DNA of 64,000 nt from Pyropia haitanensis (taxonomy: Eukaryota > Rhodophyta > Bangiophyceae > Bangiales > Bangiaceae): contig SDUX01000112.1 in NCBI GenBank assembly GCA_008729055.1, positions 62,001-126,000 on the forward strand, given 5' to 3'. Under the pieces are notes generated by a model. The model searched no databases. It was not told the origin of the DNA and worked only from the letters and a program-made list of their open reading frames with translations. The position numbers and the translations under genes are program-made. This document shows positions 53,206-63,949 of the stretch, in pieces. The first letter of the stretch is position 1, and the number at the start of each line of letters is the position of its first letter.

Positions 53206-54972
53206 CTAGCACCCCGTAATGGCCTGCGACGCGACCTTTTGGGACGCAAACGACCCGCCGCTGGCGCGGTAGTCGACCGTGCACGAGAAGGGCGCGTCGG
53301 GGCGCGCCAGCGCCGCGCACACCCGCGCGTCCACCGTAATGGTCTGCGTCAGCGTGACGGTCGTGCCGGGCGAGACGGTCCGCGGGAGGGGCGGGTCAAA
53401 CGAGACGGAAAACACGCCGTCGCAGCCGCTGGTGACCGCCGACAGCTGCACGTCGAGCGCGTCGACCGCCGCGAGCGTTTCAATGATGAGGGTGGACGAG
53501 CCCGCCGACAGCCGCGCCGTCGTGCCGCCCGTGGCGGTCGTAATGTACGTGGCCTGGCCCGGCCGGGTGCCGTCTGGGTCGCCCGCCGCGGGCCCCACGC
53601 CCGGGGCGCACGTACCGTAGGGGGTGGTCCTGCCGTCGAGGCCGGTCGTGGCGGTGTTGCCGCCCACGTTGACGCCCAGGACGGTGATAAAGGCGGCGCG
53701 GAGCTCCCGCGCGACCCGCTCCCGCGTCAGCCGCGTGCGGCCGCCGTCCACACACGACGGCTCGTGGCCGTCCTCGTCGCCAAACCAGACCACCACCCGG
53801 CGTGCGCCGTCGCGCCACCCCACCGCCGCGGCGGGGAGGGTGGCCAGACGGTGGAGGGCGAGGAGGTTGGCCTCGGGAGAGTCCCCCCCGCCGTTGGCCT
53901 CAAAGCCCGCCACCGCCGCCCGCACCGCGGCCAGGTCGCCCGTGATGGGCTGGTCGAGGATCCACCCCTGGTTGGGGTCGTCCTCATCCCGGTAGCTGCC
54001 CACCCCAAAGTGCACCGACCCAGACACGGCGGAGCGGGCGGCCACAATCTTTGGCAGCTCCGACTTGACCGCGTTGATGAGCGAGAACATGGAGCCCGTC
54101 ACGTCCGACAAGAGGAAGAGGTCCTCAAAGGGGGTGCCCGAGCCCACCGGGAAGGAGCGGGTGCTGTTGCGCACCGCGTCGCGGGGGAGGACGCCCAGCG
54201 AGATGGGTGCCAGCACGATCGGCTCGCGGGTGGCGGCGCTGGGCCCCGCCGGCCGGGCGGGGCCGCCCGTCGCGCCGCCAGCGGCGGCGCAGTAGCCAAC
54301 GTCCACCAACGCGCACGAGCCGCTGCACGTGATGGTGATGGCGGCGTCGGTGGGGACGGCGCCGACGGACACGCGCAGCAGGTTGAGGTCATCGCCCGGC
54401 CCGCGCACGCGGTAGGCGTCCACGCCGCTCCCCACGTTCACGGTCACCGTCTCGCCCTCGTCCACGTCCAGCAGCCGCACGTAGTTGACCTTGACGGGCG
54501 CGTCCCACGTCAGCGAAAACGTCGCGCCCAGGCCGTCATCGTCGGGCGTACACGCCGCCACACACGCGGCGGCCGTGTAGCCCGCCGCGGCGGGGTCACA
54601 CGCGGCGGCGCACGCGGCGCGCCACGCGTCGATGCCCGTCTCCACCGCGACGGCGACCATGCCCAGCGGGGTGCACCGTGGCCGCCGGGCGGGGGTGCAC
54701 CGGTCGGCGAGGTCCGGGTCCGCCGCGCCGGGCCGCGCCGTGTCAAACGCGGCCGACACGTCGCTGCGGCGGTCGCGCGGCTTGGTCGTCTTCATCCGCC
54801 AGGCGGGCACCCCCGGGCCGCCGCTGCCAGACGTGAGCGGCGACCCGAGGCGGGCGCCCGCAAAGTTGACCGTCGAGCACCGGGGGGCCGACGCCGCGGA
54901 CGCGGCGGCGGGCAGGAGCGCCACCGCACAGGCGGTGAGGGCGCCGGCGGTGGCGGCGACAAAGGGCCCCAT
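53206..54972 (-). CDS. Secreted von Willebrand factor A (integrin-like) domain protein
   Basis: 588 residues from the ATG at 54970-54972 in one intact frame. A signal peptide (ATAGALTACAVALLPAAASA) leads into a Cys-containing N-terminal region (residues 30-240) with several CxxxC pairs (CAAACDPAA, CVAACTPDD) and beta-sandwich-like segments (KVNYVRLLDVDEGETVTVNV). The vWA domain spans about 283-480. Its metal-ion-dependent adhesion site DVTGSM begins at D290, the integrin-beta-like variant DxTGS with Thr in place of the first Ser. VHFGVGSYRDEDDPNQGW, NGGGDSPEANLLALH and RVVVWFGDEDGHEPSC follow as expected. The remaining C-terminal part looks like one further beta domain (FSVSFDPPLPRTVSPGTTVT). 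Likely a cell-wall or cell-surface adhesive protein; partner unknown. No transmembrane anchor seen. Confidence 0.85.
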   Translation of the reverse strand: MGPFVAATAGALTACAVALLPAAASAASAPRCSTVNFAGARLGSPLTSGSGGPGVPAWRMKTTKPRDRRSDVSAAFDTARPGAADPDLADRCTPARRPRCTPLGMVAVAVETGIDAWRAACAAACDPAAAGYTAAACVAACTPDDDGLGATFSLTWDAPVKVNYVRLLDVDEGETVTVNVGSGVDAYRVRGPGDDLNLLRVSVGAVPTDAAITITCSGSCALVDVGYCAAAGGATGGPARPAGPSAATREPIVLAPISLGVLPRDAVRNSTRSFPVGSGTPFEDLFLLSDVTGSMFSLINAVKSELPKIVAARSAVSGSVHFGVGSYRDEDDPNQGWILDQPITGDLAAVRAAVAGFEANGGGDSPEANLLALHRLATLPAAAVGWRDGARRVVVWFGDEDGHEPSCVDGGRTRLTRERVARELRAAFITVLGVNVGGNTATTGLDGRTTPYGTCAPGVGPAAGDPDGTRPGQATYITTATGGTTARLSAGSSTLIIETLAAVDALDVQLSAVTSGCDGVFSVSFDPPLPRTVSPGTTVTLTQTITVDARVCAALARPDAPFSCTVDYRASGGSFASQKVASQAITGC

Positions 54973-56773
54973 GGTGCGGTGCTAGCACGAAGGCGGGGGG
55001 GGCTCGACGCGCGCACCCGGGGGGGGGAGAGGGGCGCACCGGTGTCAAAGCGTACCGCAGCGGAGGGCGGAAGCGGCGGTCAAGGCCGCGAGCCTGCTGT
55101 GACGGACGGCTGTGTGGGTGAGGGACGAGCGGCGCCGTGCCCCCCCCCCCCGACGCCCGCCGTCGCCCCCTTGTACTCCCCCCGTGCTTGGACGGCCGGC
55201 CGCGCCAGCCGCCCTGCATCCTCCCCCCGCTTTGCAGCCCTCCCCCGCCTCACTCCCCGCCCGCCAGCCGCCCCCGCCCCGCCGCGTTCGCCCCCCACCC
55301 CTCCCCGCCCTACCCCGTACAACCCGGGGAGTGCGAGGAGACTCGAAACAAGAGAGAGCGGCCGCCACTGCCCCCCCCTCACTCCCCTCCCCCCCTTCCC
55401 GACCACGTGCGGGCGGCCACCTCGTCATCTCCGCCTTTGTCTCGCAAGGAGGAGCGTCGGGGGTTTGGGGCCGAGATCCCCTTCCTCCCCCCCCCCCCCC
55501 CCACCCCCCCCCCACTGGCGAGCCTCTTCCTCGAACCGCAGCGGCGGCCGCGGGTGGGGCCGTCAGTGTCAGGGCACGTGCCCGACGGGGGGGGGAAGCC
55601 ACGCAGCGGCAGCGGCGCGGGGAGGGGGGGGCGTTGGCGTACGGACCGCTGGTGTCAGGACGCCACCGGCGCGGAGCAGGGGTGGCGGGGGGGAAGGCGG
55701 GGGGGGGGGGCAGGGACGGGTCAGGGGAGGGGGTACAGACGGAGGCGCGCGCGGCAAGTCGAGGTCGGCGGCGCCGAGGAAAGTGGCGACCGGCGCGGCC
55801 GGGCGTGAGGCAGGGGCGGGGCGGGCGGGACCGCGGCGGCCGCGGGACAGTACCGCCGACGCAGTGCGCGGCTCGTTGCTGGTTCTACGGCAAGCGCACG
55901 CTGGGTACGCCGAGCAATATCTCCCCAGAGCTGTAGAGCCGTAGCCCTGGGTAGAGCCCCTTCCCCCTCAAGGAGTACCGTAGAGCCCGCTTTGGCAACG
56001 AAAACGAGATACCGCAGGGTACTTGTGGCAACGGTTGAGTCCACGGTCTCGGCGGGCGTCGTGGTAGCTGAATCCACAAGGGATGCCGCCACAGACGTGG
56101 CAAAACTGCAAACGCCACTACGGCACACGGACGGAGTCTGTGGCCGCCCAGAAGACTTTTTCAAAGGTCCACGCTGTGCCCGCGAGCAGCAGACTGGCTT
56201 TTTTTTTTTTGCCGTGCCACAAAGGGCCGCCACGAACTGCGCGGCTGGCGGCACAGCCGACGGCCAGGCGCGCACGACGGAGCGGCCGGGGGGGAGGACC
56301 AGCCGCACGGCAATGGCTTGTGGTGACCCAGCCCGCAGGCGAGGCACCCCTCCCGGCGGGCGTGGCGGCTGCAACGGCGGCGGCAGCTGCGGCGGCGGCC
56401 GCGGCGGCGGCGGCGGCAGGCGCCATCGGCGACGCGCCCGTCGCGGATAGTGCCCATCAGCCTGCCGTTGCGGGCACGTCTGTGGACGCGGTGGACGTGC
56501 GCACGGGGCCAAAGTGCAAGGAAGGCGTAGGTCGGTTGGGTTGGGTGCTGTACACAGGGTGGGTACGTTCCGGGTGCGGGGGAACCCAAGCAGGGACGGA
56601 GCAGTCTCATTACGGGATAGTTCCTTGACACGCCGCAAGAACAGCGCAACATCGTGGCAAGATTGAACGGCAAGCCCACGTACGACGCAGACGAGCACAC
56701 CCAACAGAACAGACCCCTCCATCCCCCCCTCGTACGAGCGCCCCCGACTGGGGGCGTGGCACCATCACGCTTC
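54973..56773. other. Region between vWA and VOC genes
   Basis: 54990-55030 is G-rich (the C-rich leader of the minus-strand vWA gene). 55140-55700 is C- then G-homopolymer DNA. 55880-56120 is a lower-GC patch in which GGCTCTAC recurs on the minus strand. No gene is recognised. Confidence 0.45.
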
Positions 56774-57403
56774 TCACTTGGTCTTGGCATCCGTGGCGCC
56801 TTGCCCTTCCGAGGGACACGGCTCGCCGGTGGCGCGCCCGATCGTAATCGTGTAGCCATTGACCGGGTCCGCAATGGTGACCTCACGCATGCCATACCAC
56901 TGCGTGTGTGGCTGCGCCAGCACCTCTACGTGCGGCGGTAGGGCGGCCGCCACCGCGTCCGGGTCGGGGCCCTGGAGGTACAGGGCCACACTCTTGCCCA
57001 GCGGCCCGGCGCCCGCGGCACGGCCGACGGGGTTCTCGGTGTTTCGGGTTTCCAGCATGAGCTCCGACGCCGTCCCCGACTCCCCCGTGCCCGACAGCGA
57101 GGCGAACACGATGGACGGCCACGCCGACGCGTCCGTCTCCGTCATCTTGCGGGCAGAGTCGACCCCAAACATGATCTTGTAGCCGAGGACGTCGACGTAA
57201 AAGGACAGCGACCCGGGCATGTCGTCGACGACGAGGCAGGCACTGGTCTCGGTGATGGACCCGCGCACGGCAGCGGCCGCCTTGGTGGTGGCCTCACCCT
57301 CGGCAGCGGCCTTGACAGGGTTCTTGACGGGGGCATCCACTTGATCGTGCTTGGTCGCGCTGAGAGGGGCCTCGACGGGCGCACCTCCTTCAACGTGCTC
57401 CAT
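56774..57403 (-). CDS. VOC-superfamily (glyoxalase/bleomycin-resistance fold) protein
   Basis: 209 residues from the ATG at 57401-57403 (MEHVEGGAPVEAPLSATKHD). After a ~50-residue leader the VOC fold appears: TSACLVVDDMPGSLSFYVDV (the paired-beta start with the SxxFYxxvLGY helix), then LGYKIMF, SIVFASL, SELMLETRN, SVALYLQGPDPDAVAAALPP, and the second half HTQWYGMREVTIADPVNGYT ending ITIGRATGE. The W-GxREvtxxDPxGyxixi block is typical of single-domain VOC proteins of the PhnB/CatE-like type, where Glu (REV) is a metal ligand. The fold supports metal-dependent isomerases, dioxygenases or binding proteins; the reaction cannot be told. Intact frame; a few in-frame codons exist upstream, but this is the first ATG giving a sensible N-terminus. 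Confidence 0.8.
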   Translation of the reverse strand: MEHVEGGAPVEAPLSATKHDQVDAPVKNPVKAAAEGEATTKAAAAVRGSITETSACLVVDDMPGSLSFYVDVLGYKIMFGVDSARKMTETDASAWPSIVFASLSGTGESGTASELMLETRNTENPVGRAAGAGPLGKSVALYLQGPDPDAVAAALPPHVEVLAQPHTQWYGMREVTIADPVNGYTITIGRATGEPCPSEGQGATDAKTK

Positions 57404-57589
57404 CGCGGCGAGAGTGACGGCGTGTGGGGGGTTAGCGCGAGGTGACAGTCCCCTCGAGCACGTTGACGGGACCGTGAAAGTGGGTCCGCCCACGGTTGAG
57501 GAGTGGGGGGCGTGGTGCTTGTCGGCTGTGGGTACGGTGACGAGGGGGTGAGCGTGGGAGGCTTGTCTCGTTGCGACCATCCGCTCCCT

Positions 57590-57599
57590 ATTTATGCGT
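57590..57599 (-). promoter_or_regulatory. Possible TATA-like element for the VOC gene
   Basis: Minus strand reads GCATAAATAGGG about 190 bases upstream of the ATG at 57403, an A/T-rich oasis in GC-rich DNA. Suggestive only. Confidence 0.3.
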
Positions 57600-58373
57600 A
57601 CGCCAGGGGCGACGGCGGGCGACCTCCACCCGGCCCCCGCGGTGGTGCGCGTCGTCATGGCGCCCCCCCACCCACGCGTAGCTGCACGCCTGCAGGCGTC
57701 TGCCGGCCAGTGTCACCTGCGGCGTGGTGGCCGTCACAGCCCGCACGGCGGTGCATCCAGCAGGCCGGCACACGCGTTTGGACTCTAGCCCACTGGCGTG
57801 CGCCCAGCGCTCCCAGCAAGTGCTCACGCATCCTTGTGTCGCGGGACGACGGGGCGCACTGCGTTTCGGGCGCCTCCACCCGCTGTGGACGACACCTCAG
57901 GCCGGGGTTGTCTCTTTGGCAAACAGTATCTACGAGAGCTCTGGAGGCGCGGGTACAAAAGTGATCCAATCCGAATCCGTGGGCAGGGCCCGGCGCTAAA
58001 TTGTCAGCCAGTTTTCGCGTCGACGAAGTGGGGGCCCCGCACCAATGATCTGAGGGGCTGGGTCAGAGGCAAGTCGCTTACCGCGAGCGGTGCTGGACCA
58101 AGACCACGGATCACCGCAGGAGAGAGCTGGCGCTCCCGCCCCCGATGATCGCGCGGGGCAGCTCGGCTCGCGGCGCACCCGTCTTTTGTCGCTTGGCCGG
58201 TACGAGCGTGTGGGGGGGCTGCGGGCGACGGTGGGCAGACGGTTGAAGCAGCACCAGCCGTCTGCCGCGGGCGTCCCCCGCGGCGGGGCGCGACGGGGGT
58301 GGCAGCTTAAGCTGGGCGGCGGCCGCCGCGGCGGCCGTCGTGCACGAGCCGCGCGCTGCCGCGACCGTGGCCT

Positions 58374-58411
<38 letters not shown>

Positions 58412-60521
58412 AGCAGCGGCGGCGAGGCGAGGGGGCTGCGCCGCCGCCACCGATGGCCAACGGGCTCCCCGTGACTGTGGCCGCGGATGGGGCGGGCGAG
58501 TCCCGACGGCGGCCGCCCGCGCCGGCTGTACCGCTCGGCGTGGCTGCCGGGGGGGGAGGCCGAGGCGCGCACGTCGCGCGGGTGGGTGACCGCCGCCGCT
58601 GACACCCGCACCGTCGCGGAGCTGGCACGTGCGTTTTCTTTCCCTCTTGCCCCGAGCGGTGGCGCGCTCGCGCGTCCTCAAGGGGCGCGGACGAAGGACG
58701 TCCGTCTTTGGGACGCGGCGCCGCGCGTGCGCCGCGTGGCCGGCCTGGCGCTGACGGGGGACGGCATGGGGAGACCGCCCGCTGGTCGGTGCTTGGTCTA
58801 CGCGTCCTTTTGCCCATTTACCGCCTTGGCCAACGCTTGCGAGTGCGGCTGGCGTAGCATGCGCAGAGGCGCACCGTCGCACAGCAGCTGGAGACTCACC
58901 AAACGAGTGCACCGCGCGGAGCTGCTTCAGCGTCGCCACCATCTGTGTCGCCGTGGCCGCCCTGCCGCTGTAGCGGCGCCGGGACGGTACAGGACGATCC
59001 GCCGCGGGCGGCTGGGCAGCCCCGTGGTGCGGCGGCGGATCATATGCAAGGGCTTGCACATTGTGGCACGAGGGTTTGGTAGCTCCCCTCCTCCCTGCAC
59101 CTGTAGAGCTCTTCCTCCCTTCCTCTCTCCCCCCCACCCCCCCCCGCTTTCCCCGCCCGCCTCCCCTTTCCCTCTCTCCCTCGCCCCTCTGGCTCCCACT
59201 CCGCCCTGCGCATTGGGACAACAAGGCTGATCTGCCCAAGACCGTAGGTCCCGGATCTTGGGACCCACTGCGCTGCTGCCGTCGTCGTGCGCCCGCAAGG
59301 CGTACACCCACTGGGCGCGCCACGCGCCAGCGCGACGTCGGTGTCCCGCGCGGCAACGCGATTGCAGCAAAATTCGCTGCGCTGCAAGGCCACCGGTGGC
59401 GAGCCGTTGGTGGCAGCCCCGCACGGCCCGCCGCGTGTCCGTGGCACGAAGCAGGGCACGTCCGGACATACGCGCGCCCCTGCCGCGGGCGGCGCAATCG
59501 ACAGCTAGACAGCCAGCCGAGCAGATGAATCACCCGGTCGCCCCCGTACTTGATCCGGTTCAAATTGGAGCGGCCACGTGGGCCTGCCGACCATGTGGAA
59601 GGACCACGGACGACGCGTGGCAGCCACGGACACGCAAGGGCGTGGATGCACGTGGGCAGGCGGAGGTCGACGCTGATGGCTGCTGGACCTGGCAAACCCG
59701 CCACTGCCGACGTAGCCTCCGACGCCGATGGCGCGACCCGCACTGACCGCGCACCGAGCGCCAGCTGTGAGACGCGCAAGGCGCGCATCTCGCAGACGCG
59801 TTCAACTGGGAAGGTGTATTAGCCGAGGACGACCAGCCGCCTCGTGGAATGTGGCACTCACGGGAACACGGCTCCTCGGCGGTGGTGGGGCGGTGTGTTT
59901 CCTCGCCGCCTTTCCTTCTCTTTATGCCAGCACATGGTACCGCCGTGTGATCGTGGCGGGGCCCGCTCTAGAGGGTCGAGTGTGCTCTGGTGCGGCTGGT
60001 GGGGGTAGTAGAGGCCCTGACCACGCGCGTCTGGCGGCCGCCCCCTGCTGACAGAGAGCCCCTGCACTTTGAGCTCGCCGTCGGTTGTGCGCCGGCGGCT
60101 TGTGGCTGCCGTCCCGCCGTGTCACGACTTGTGGCCGAACGCGTGTTGAGGCCCTCTTTTTGTTAGAGGACGCCCGGTGTGGCGCCTACGTTGCAAGCTT
60201 GCCGCGGGGCCTCCCGACGGGGCGTGGCGGTTGCCGCCTTCTTTTTGTTTGGTCGTGGCGGCGCTCTGTGTTTTCCTCTGGTGCGCCCCGCCGTGCGTGG
60301 CCTGTTGGTAGAGCCGACTTGTCGCCGCACCGCGCCCCTGCCCTTTCATTTTTTCTGATCTTTCTGTGGCGCCGCCGAGTGTGCGCTTGGTGCACGCCGT
60401 GGCGCTTTCCTCGTGCACTGTCTGCGGTGGGGTGCGTCGACGTGCTCGATCTGACGCTCATACGCCACCCAGCACTCGTTGCACGCCCGCGCCGCCTTGC
60501 GTGGTGCGGTTGCCTGTCCTG
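57600..60521. other. Long region without a recognised gene
   Basis: Mixed GC. A GGC/GCC repeat lies at 58375-58415 and a C/T-rich stretch at 59095-59205. Open frames are Arg/Pro/Gly-rich with no domain features. The last 200 bases before 60522 would carry the TPT1 promoter/leader and stay open in the TPT1 frame back to a GTG at 60366. Confidence 0.4.
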
Positions 60522-61760
60522 ATGAAGACGCTGCACGACGGCTGCGTGGGTGCATCCGATACCAACGCAACACCCGCGTTGGTCACCCCCGATACGGCCC
60601 CCATCCCCACCACGACCTTCATCTGTAGCGTTGCGCGCAAGGCGCTCGCTGCGCCGCTGCCCTCTGACGCGCTGCCGACAGGTGGCGTCCGCGTCACCGA
60701 CCGACCCTCGGGGGCGCTACTGCCACCTCTGTCGCTGCCGTCGTCCCGTGATGTGCGAGGAGGCGTCGGTGGGCTAAGCAGCCGCGGCGGTTGTCGCGAT
60801 GGTGACTATCGACTCGGCGGTGGGCCTCTCCTGGCGGTCCAGCCTGCCCACTCCCGCGGCCGCGGTCCCAGCCGTGACGATACGGCCCTGAGCCGCCGCC
60901 TGTCGCGGCTGCTGCGGCACGGCCTGCTGGCCGCCGGCCTGGTGCCCGCGCTCGACGGCTACGTGCCACTGGCGGCGGTGCTGCGCTGCCGCGGCTTTGG
61001 CGGCGTCACCGTCGACGCGGTGTGTGCGTGTGTGGCGAACAGTGAGAAGCAGCGCTTCTCGCTGGTGCGTCGGCGGCCGCCAGGGGGGGATGGCGGACCC
61101 GCCGGTGGCGCGCACGGCGCTGGCGCCACTGCGGCCGCCCCCGGTGGTGCCGTTACAACGGGCGCCGACGGGCACACCAGCGGTCCCGCCGGCGACGGGG
61201 ACCTGCACATCCGCGCCAACCAAGGATTCTCCGCCGTCGTGGCGCGTTACCTCTCTCCCGATGCAATCTATACCCGGTTGGTGCCGCCGGCTGCGGGCTC
61301 GCCCCTGCTCCTGGGCGTCCATGCCACCACCCTCGTGGCGTTTGCGCGTATTTGCGCAGATGATGGCCTCCGTGCCATGAACCGGGATGCCATCCACTTT
61401 GCTCGCCTCCCGCCGTCTTCGCCACCACCCGCCTCTTCCCCCACGCCGACGGCGGCGTCCCCACTCAAGGTCTGTACGGAGGTGGGCGTCCTCCGTGAGG
61501 TGGTGGCGGGTGTGCGTAGCGGCTGCCGGCGGGACGGCGAGCAGGTCTACCGCATCGCGCTGGTGGTTGACGTGGGCGCGTCGGCCGCGGCGGGGGTGGT
61601 GTGGCACGTGTCGTCCAACGACGTGCTGCTGACGCAAGGGGGGACCGCGGGGGTGCTCGCCAAGCGTTGGATTGTCCGCGTGACGGACGTGGTGAGCGGG
61701 GCGGACCGGACGGCGGACTTGTGGGTGGCACCCACAAGCGGAGCGGACGGGAGGGCTTGA
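60522..61760 (+). CDS. TPT1: tRNA 2'-phosphotransferase (Tpt1/KptA family)
   Basis: Removes the splice-junction 2'-phosphate of ligated tRNAs by transfer to NAD+. 412 residues from the first ATG (60522), with ~120 residues of unconserved leader. The catalytic core follows in order: LSRRLSRLLRHGLLAAGLVP with the Arg-His pair of the active site, LDGYVPLAAVLRC, a VxxCVxxSEKQRFSL block, HIRANQGFSAVV (family RANQGHS), VHATTLVAFARICADDGLRA (family HGTxxxxxxxIxxxGL) and MNRDAIHFARL (family MxRxHIHFA). The expected Arg-His-Arg-Arg set is therefore present, while the His of RANQGH is Phe. A Gly/Ala/Pro insert splits the core. It ends with VVDVGASAAAGVVWHVSSND and VLLTQGG, the usual last strands. Intact frame. 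Upstream in-frame GTG (60366) is not needed. Confidence 0.88.
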   Translation: MKTLHDGCVGASDTNATPALVTPDTAPIPTTTFICSVARKALAAPLPSDALPTGGVRVTDRPSGALLPPLSLPSSRDVRGGVGGLSSRGGCRDGDYRLGGGPLLAVQPAHSRGRGPSRDDTALSRRLSRLLRHGLLAAGLVPALDGYVPLAAVLRCRGFGGVTVDAVCACVANSEKQRFSLVRRRPPGGDGGPAGGAHGAGATAAAPGGAVTTGADGHTSGPAGDGDLHIRANQGFSAVVARYLSPDAIYTRLVPPAAGSPLLLGVHATTLVAFARICADDGLRAMNRDAIHFARLPPSSPPPASSPTPTAASPLKVCTEVGVLREVVAGVRSGCRRDGEQVYRIALVVDVGASAAAGVVWHVSSNDVLLTQGGTAGVLAKRWIVRVTDVVSGADRTADLWVAPTSGADGRA

Positions 61761-62508
61761 CGGGTGTGTCACGAGTTGGGTCAGCGACGATTTGCCACGC
61801 GTTGATGCTGTCGGTAGTGGTGACTGGGCTTGGGGTATGGCTGTCGTCGGTCTCTGTGGTCTGAGCTGCTTGTCCTGCGACAACTCGCTCAGCCATTGTC
61901 AAGTGTGGACGTTTGTAGCGGTAGGCGACAGCGGCAGTACCAGCGTGGTCGCGTGCCGCGAGTTGGTTCGAGTTGGCCACCACTGCCGCCTCGGAACGGC
62001 CGTTCCGCGGCCGTCAGCGCTCTCTGTAAGTGTGTGTTGTAAGCTCGTAGTCCGTGCTGGGCGCGCTCTCGTCAGTTTTTCCGTTGCAAAGGGTGCTACT
62101 TGATGAATACAGTTGGGGCCCAGTGCCAGCCATGACACGAGCACAGGCAGTCCTGCGGTGTCGAGGCGCAACGGACACAAGTCCTGCGGGCTGCTACATG
62201 GCGGCTCCGTCGCGTCGTCTTGGCCCCGTCTCGGTCGCCAGGTCGCTATTCCGGCGGACCGGCAGCTGGTGCGCTCTTCTTTTCGACCGGCACCTTCCCT
62301 CTCACCCGTCCATGCTTCCTCCACCTGTAGTCCATCTTGCTTTTGTCGTCGTCCTGTCGCTTTTCCCTACTTTGGTGGAGTCCCAGCGCGCTGCCCGTTA
62401 TCCGCCTCCTCCCATTCCCGTCGCCCTCCCCCTGCCCTCCCCCCCTTCCCCCAGCAGCCCCTTCCTTCCCGGTGTTTTCCCCGCCTTCGTTCCCGCGTAA
62501 CCCCCACG
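61761..62508. other. Intergenic region and MOB1 leader
   Basis: Moderate GC. From about 62290 the plus strand becomes C/T-rich up to the MOB1 ATG. No gene is recognised. Confidence 0.5.
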
Positions 62509-63153
62509 ATGTTATCCCTCCTCAACCGAAACAAGACGTTCAAGCCCCGGCGACGCGCAGATGGCGCAGACAACCCCCGGTACGAGCTGGCCAAACTCGC
62601 CACCGATATCCTGGCCACCTCCCTGCCGGCGGGGGACCTGCGGGAGGCGGTCAAGCTGCCCGACGGGTACGCGCCCAACGACTGGATCGCGGTGCACCTG
62701 GTGGACCTGTTCAACCAGCTCAACCTCATCTACGGCAGCATGTGCGACGACTGCACCGACGGGAGCTGCCCCATCATGTCGGCGGGCGGCAAGTACGAGT
62801 ACCTGTGGGCCGACGCGGAGCGATACAAGAGCCCGACGCGGGTGTCGGCGCCCAAGTACGTGGACCTGCTGATGGACTGGGTGGACAAGCAGCTTGCCGA
62901 CGAGGCGCTCTTCCCCGTCGCGGGCGGGCGGGCTTTCCCAGAAGACTTTCGGTCCGACGTCAAGCGCATCATGCGGCGGCTGTTCCGCGTGTACGCGCAC
63001 CTCTTCCACTCGCACCTGGACGAGATTGTGGCGGTCGGCGCCGAGGCGCACCTGAGCACCTGCTTCCGTCACTTTGTGTTTTTCGGCACCGAGTTTGGGC
63101 TGCTGCCGTCCAAGGAGATGGAGCCCCTCAAGGAGATTATTGCCAAGTTGTGA
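62509..63153 (+). CDS. MOB1: MOB1 kinase activator
   Basis: MOB1 binds and activates NDR/LATS kinases in Hippo/mitotic-exit signalling. 214 residues in a single exon from the ATG at 62509 (MLSLLNRNKTFKPRRRADGA), nearly the full family length. NKTFKP, LREAVKLPDGYAPNDWIAVH, VDLFNQLNLIYGS, CPIMSAGGKYEYLWAD, APKYVDLLMDWVDKQLADEA and LFRVYAHLFHSHLDEIV follow the MOB1 sequence block for block. The structural zinc ligands are kept: C82 and C87 (DCTDGSC), H164 and H169 (HLFHSH). The protein ends KEIIAKL, a little shorter than animal MOB1. It is the most conserved and least low-complexity gene in the window. Confidence 0.95.
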   Translation: MLSLLNRNKTFKPRRRADGADNPRYELAKLATDILATSLPAGDLREAVKLPDGYAPNDWIAVHLVDLFNQLNLIYGSMCDDCTDGSCPIMSAGGKYEYLWADAERYKSPTRVSAPKYVDLLMDWVDKQLADEALFPVAGGRAFPEDFRSDVKRIMRRLFRVYAHLFHSHLDEIVAVGAEAHLSTCFRHFVFFGTEFGLLPSKEMEPLKEIIAKL

Positions 63154-63949
63154 GGCGCCGCCGCCGCGGCGGCGACCGCACGCATGGGTGTGGGTGGGTG
63201 GGAGTGCTTGTGGGGGGGGGGGGGAGGGGGGGTGGACTGGCAGGTGGGGGGCGGACGGAGCGGCGAGAGAGGGCTGGTGGGGGCGGAGGGGGAAACGGCG
63301 CATGGTTTTTGCAGGCGTACCGGGAGCGCGTGGGCGAGTGCCTGCGTGCGTGGGCGCCCCCGCTTCCTGCCGTTCGCGCTCCGTTTGTGTATAGGTGGTG
63401 CGCGCGTAGTGTTCTCTGCCCACACTCCCCCTGTGCGTCCTCGCATGAACCGGGCCGGCCGGTACGTCCACACGCGGTGCGTCCTCGCATGAACCGGGCC
63501 GGCCAGTACGTCCACATGCGGTGCGTCTGTGCTTGAGGCGGTGGCAAGCTGTTCTTTTTGGCTGTGTCTCGCACCCCCCCCTGGCGCAATTCCAGCGCCC
63601 ATTCCTGCTCCGCCGCGCCGTGATCCGGTCTTCATCCCCGAGGCGCGCCCCGGACCGTTGTGCCGATGCCCCGCTCGCGCGTGGCCATTGTCCGCTTCGT
63701 CGCGCCGCCCGCCGCCGCGCTACCCGTCCCCCCCTCTGCCCACTCACCCCTGCCCCCCCCCCCCTCCGCTCACGGTGACCCCCCGCCCCCTTCGCGGTGA
63801 CGTCCCCACCCACCCCCCCCCCCCACCCCCCCCCGCTCCCTGCCCCCAGCCCTGCCACTCGTGGCCGCGGACCCACCGGATCCACCCGCTCCCCCCCCCC
63901 CCCCCCTCCCCTCGCCTGCCCACTGCCACCGCCCCCCACCCCCCGCGCC
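63154..63949. other. Downstream region of MOB1 and C-rich leader of the next gene
   Basis: Contains a 44-bp tandem repeat (63432-63530) and, from 63730 on, an almost pure C/T plus strand that ends at the ATG at 63950. Confidence 0.5.
63432..63530. repeat. 44-bp tandem repeat, a little over two copies
   Basis: The unit GTGCGTCCTCGCATGAACCG with its continuation GGCCGGCCGGTACGTCCACA recurs 44 bases later with few changes, then begins a third time (GTGCGTC). Confidence 0.85.
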
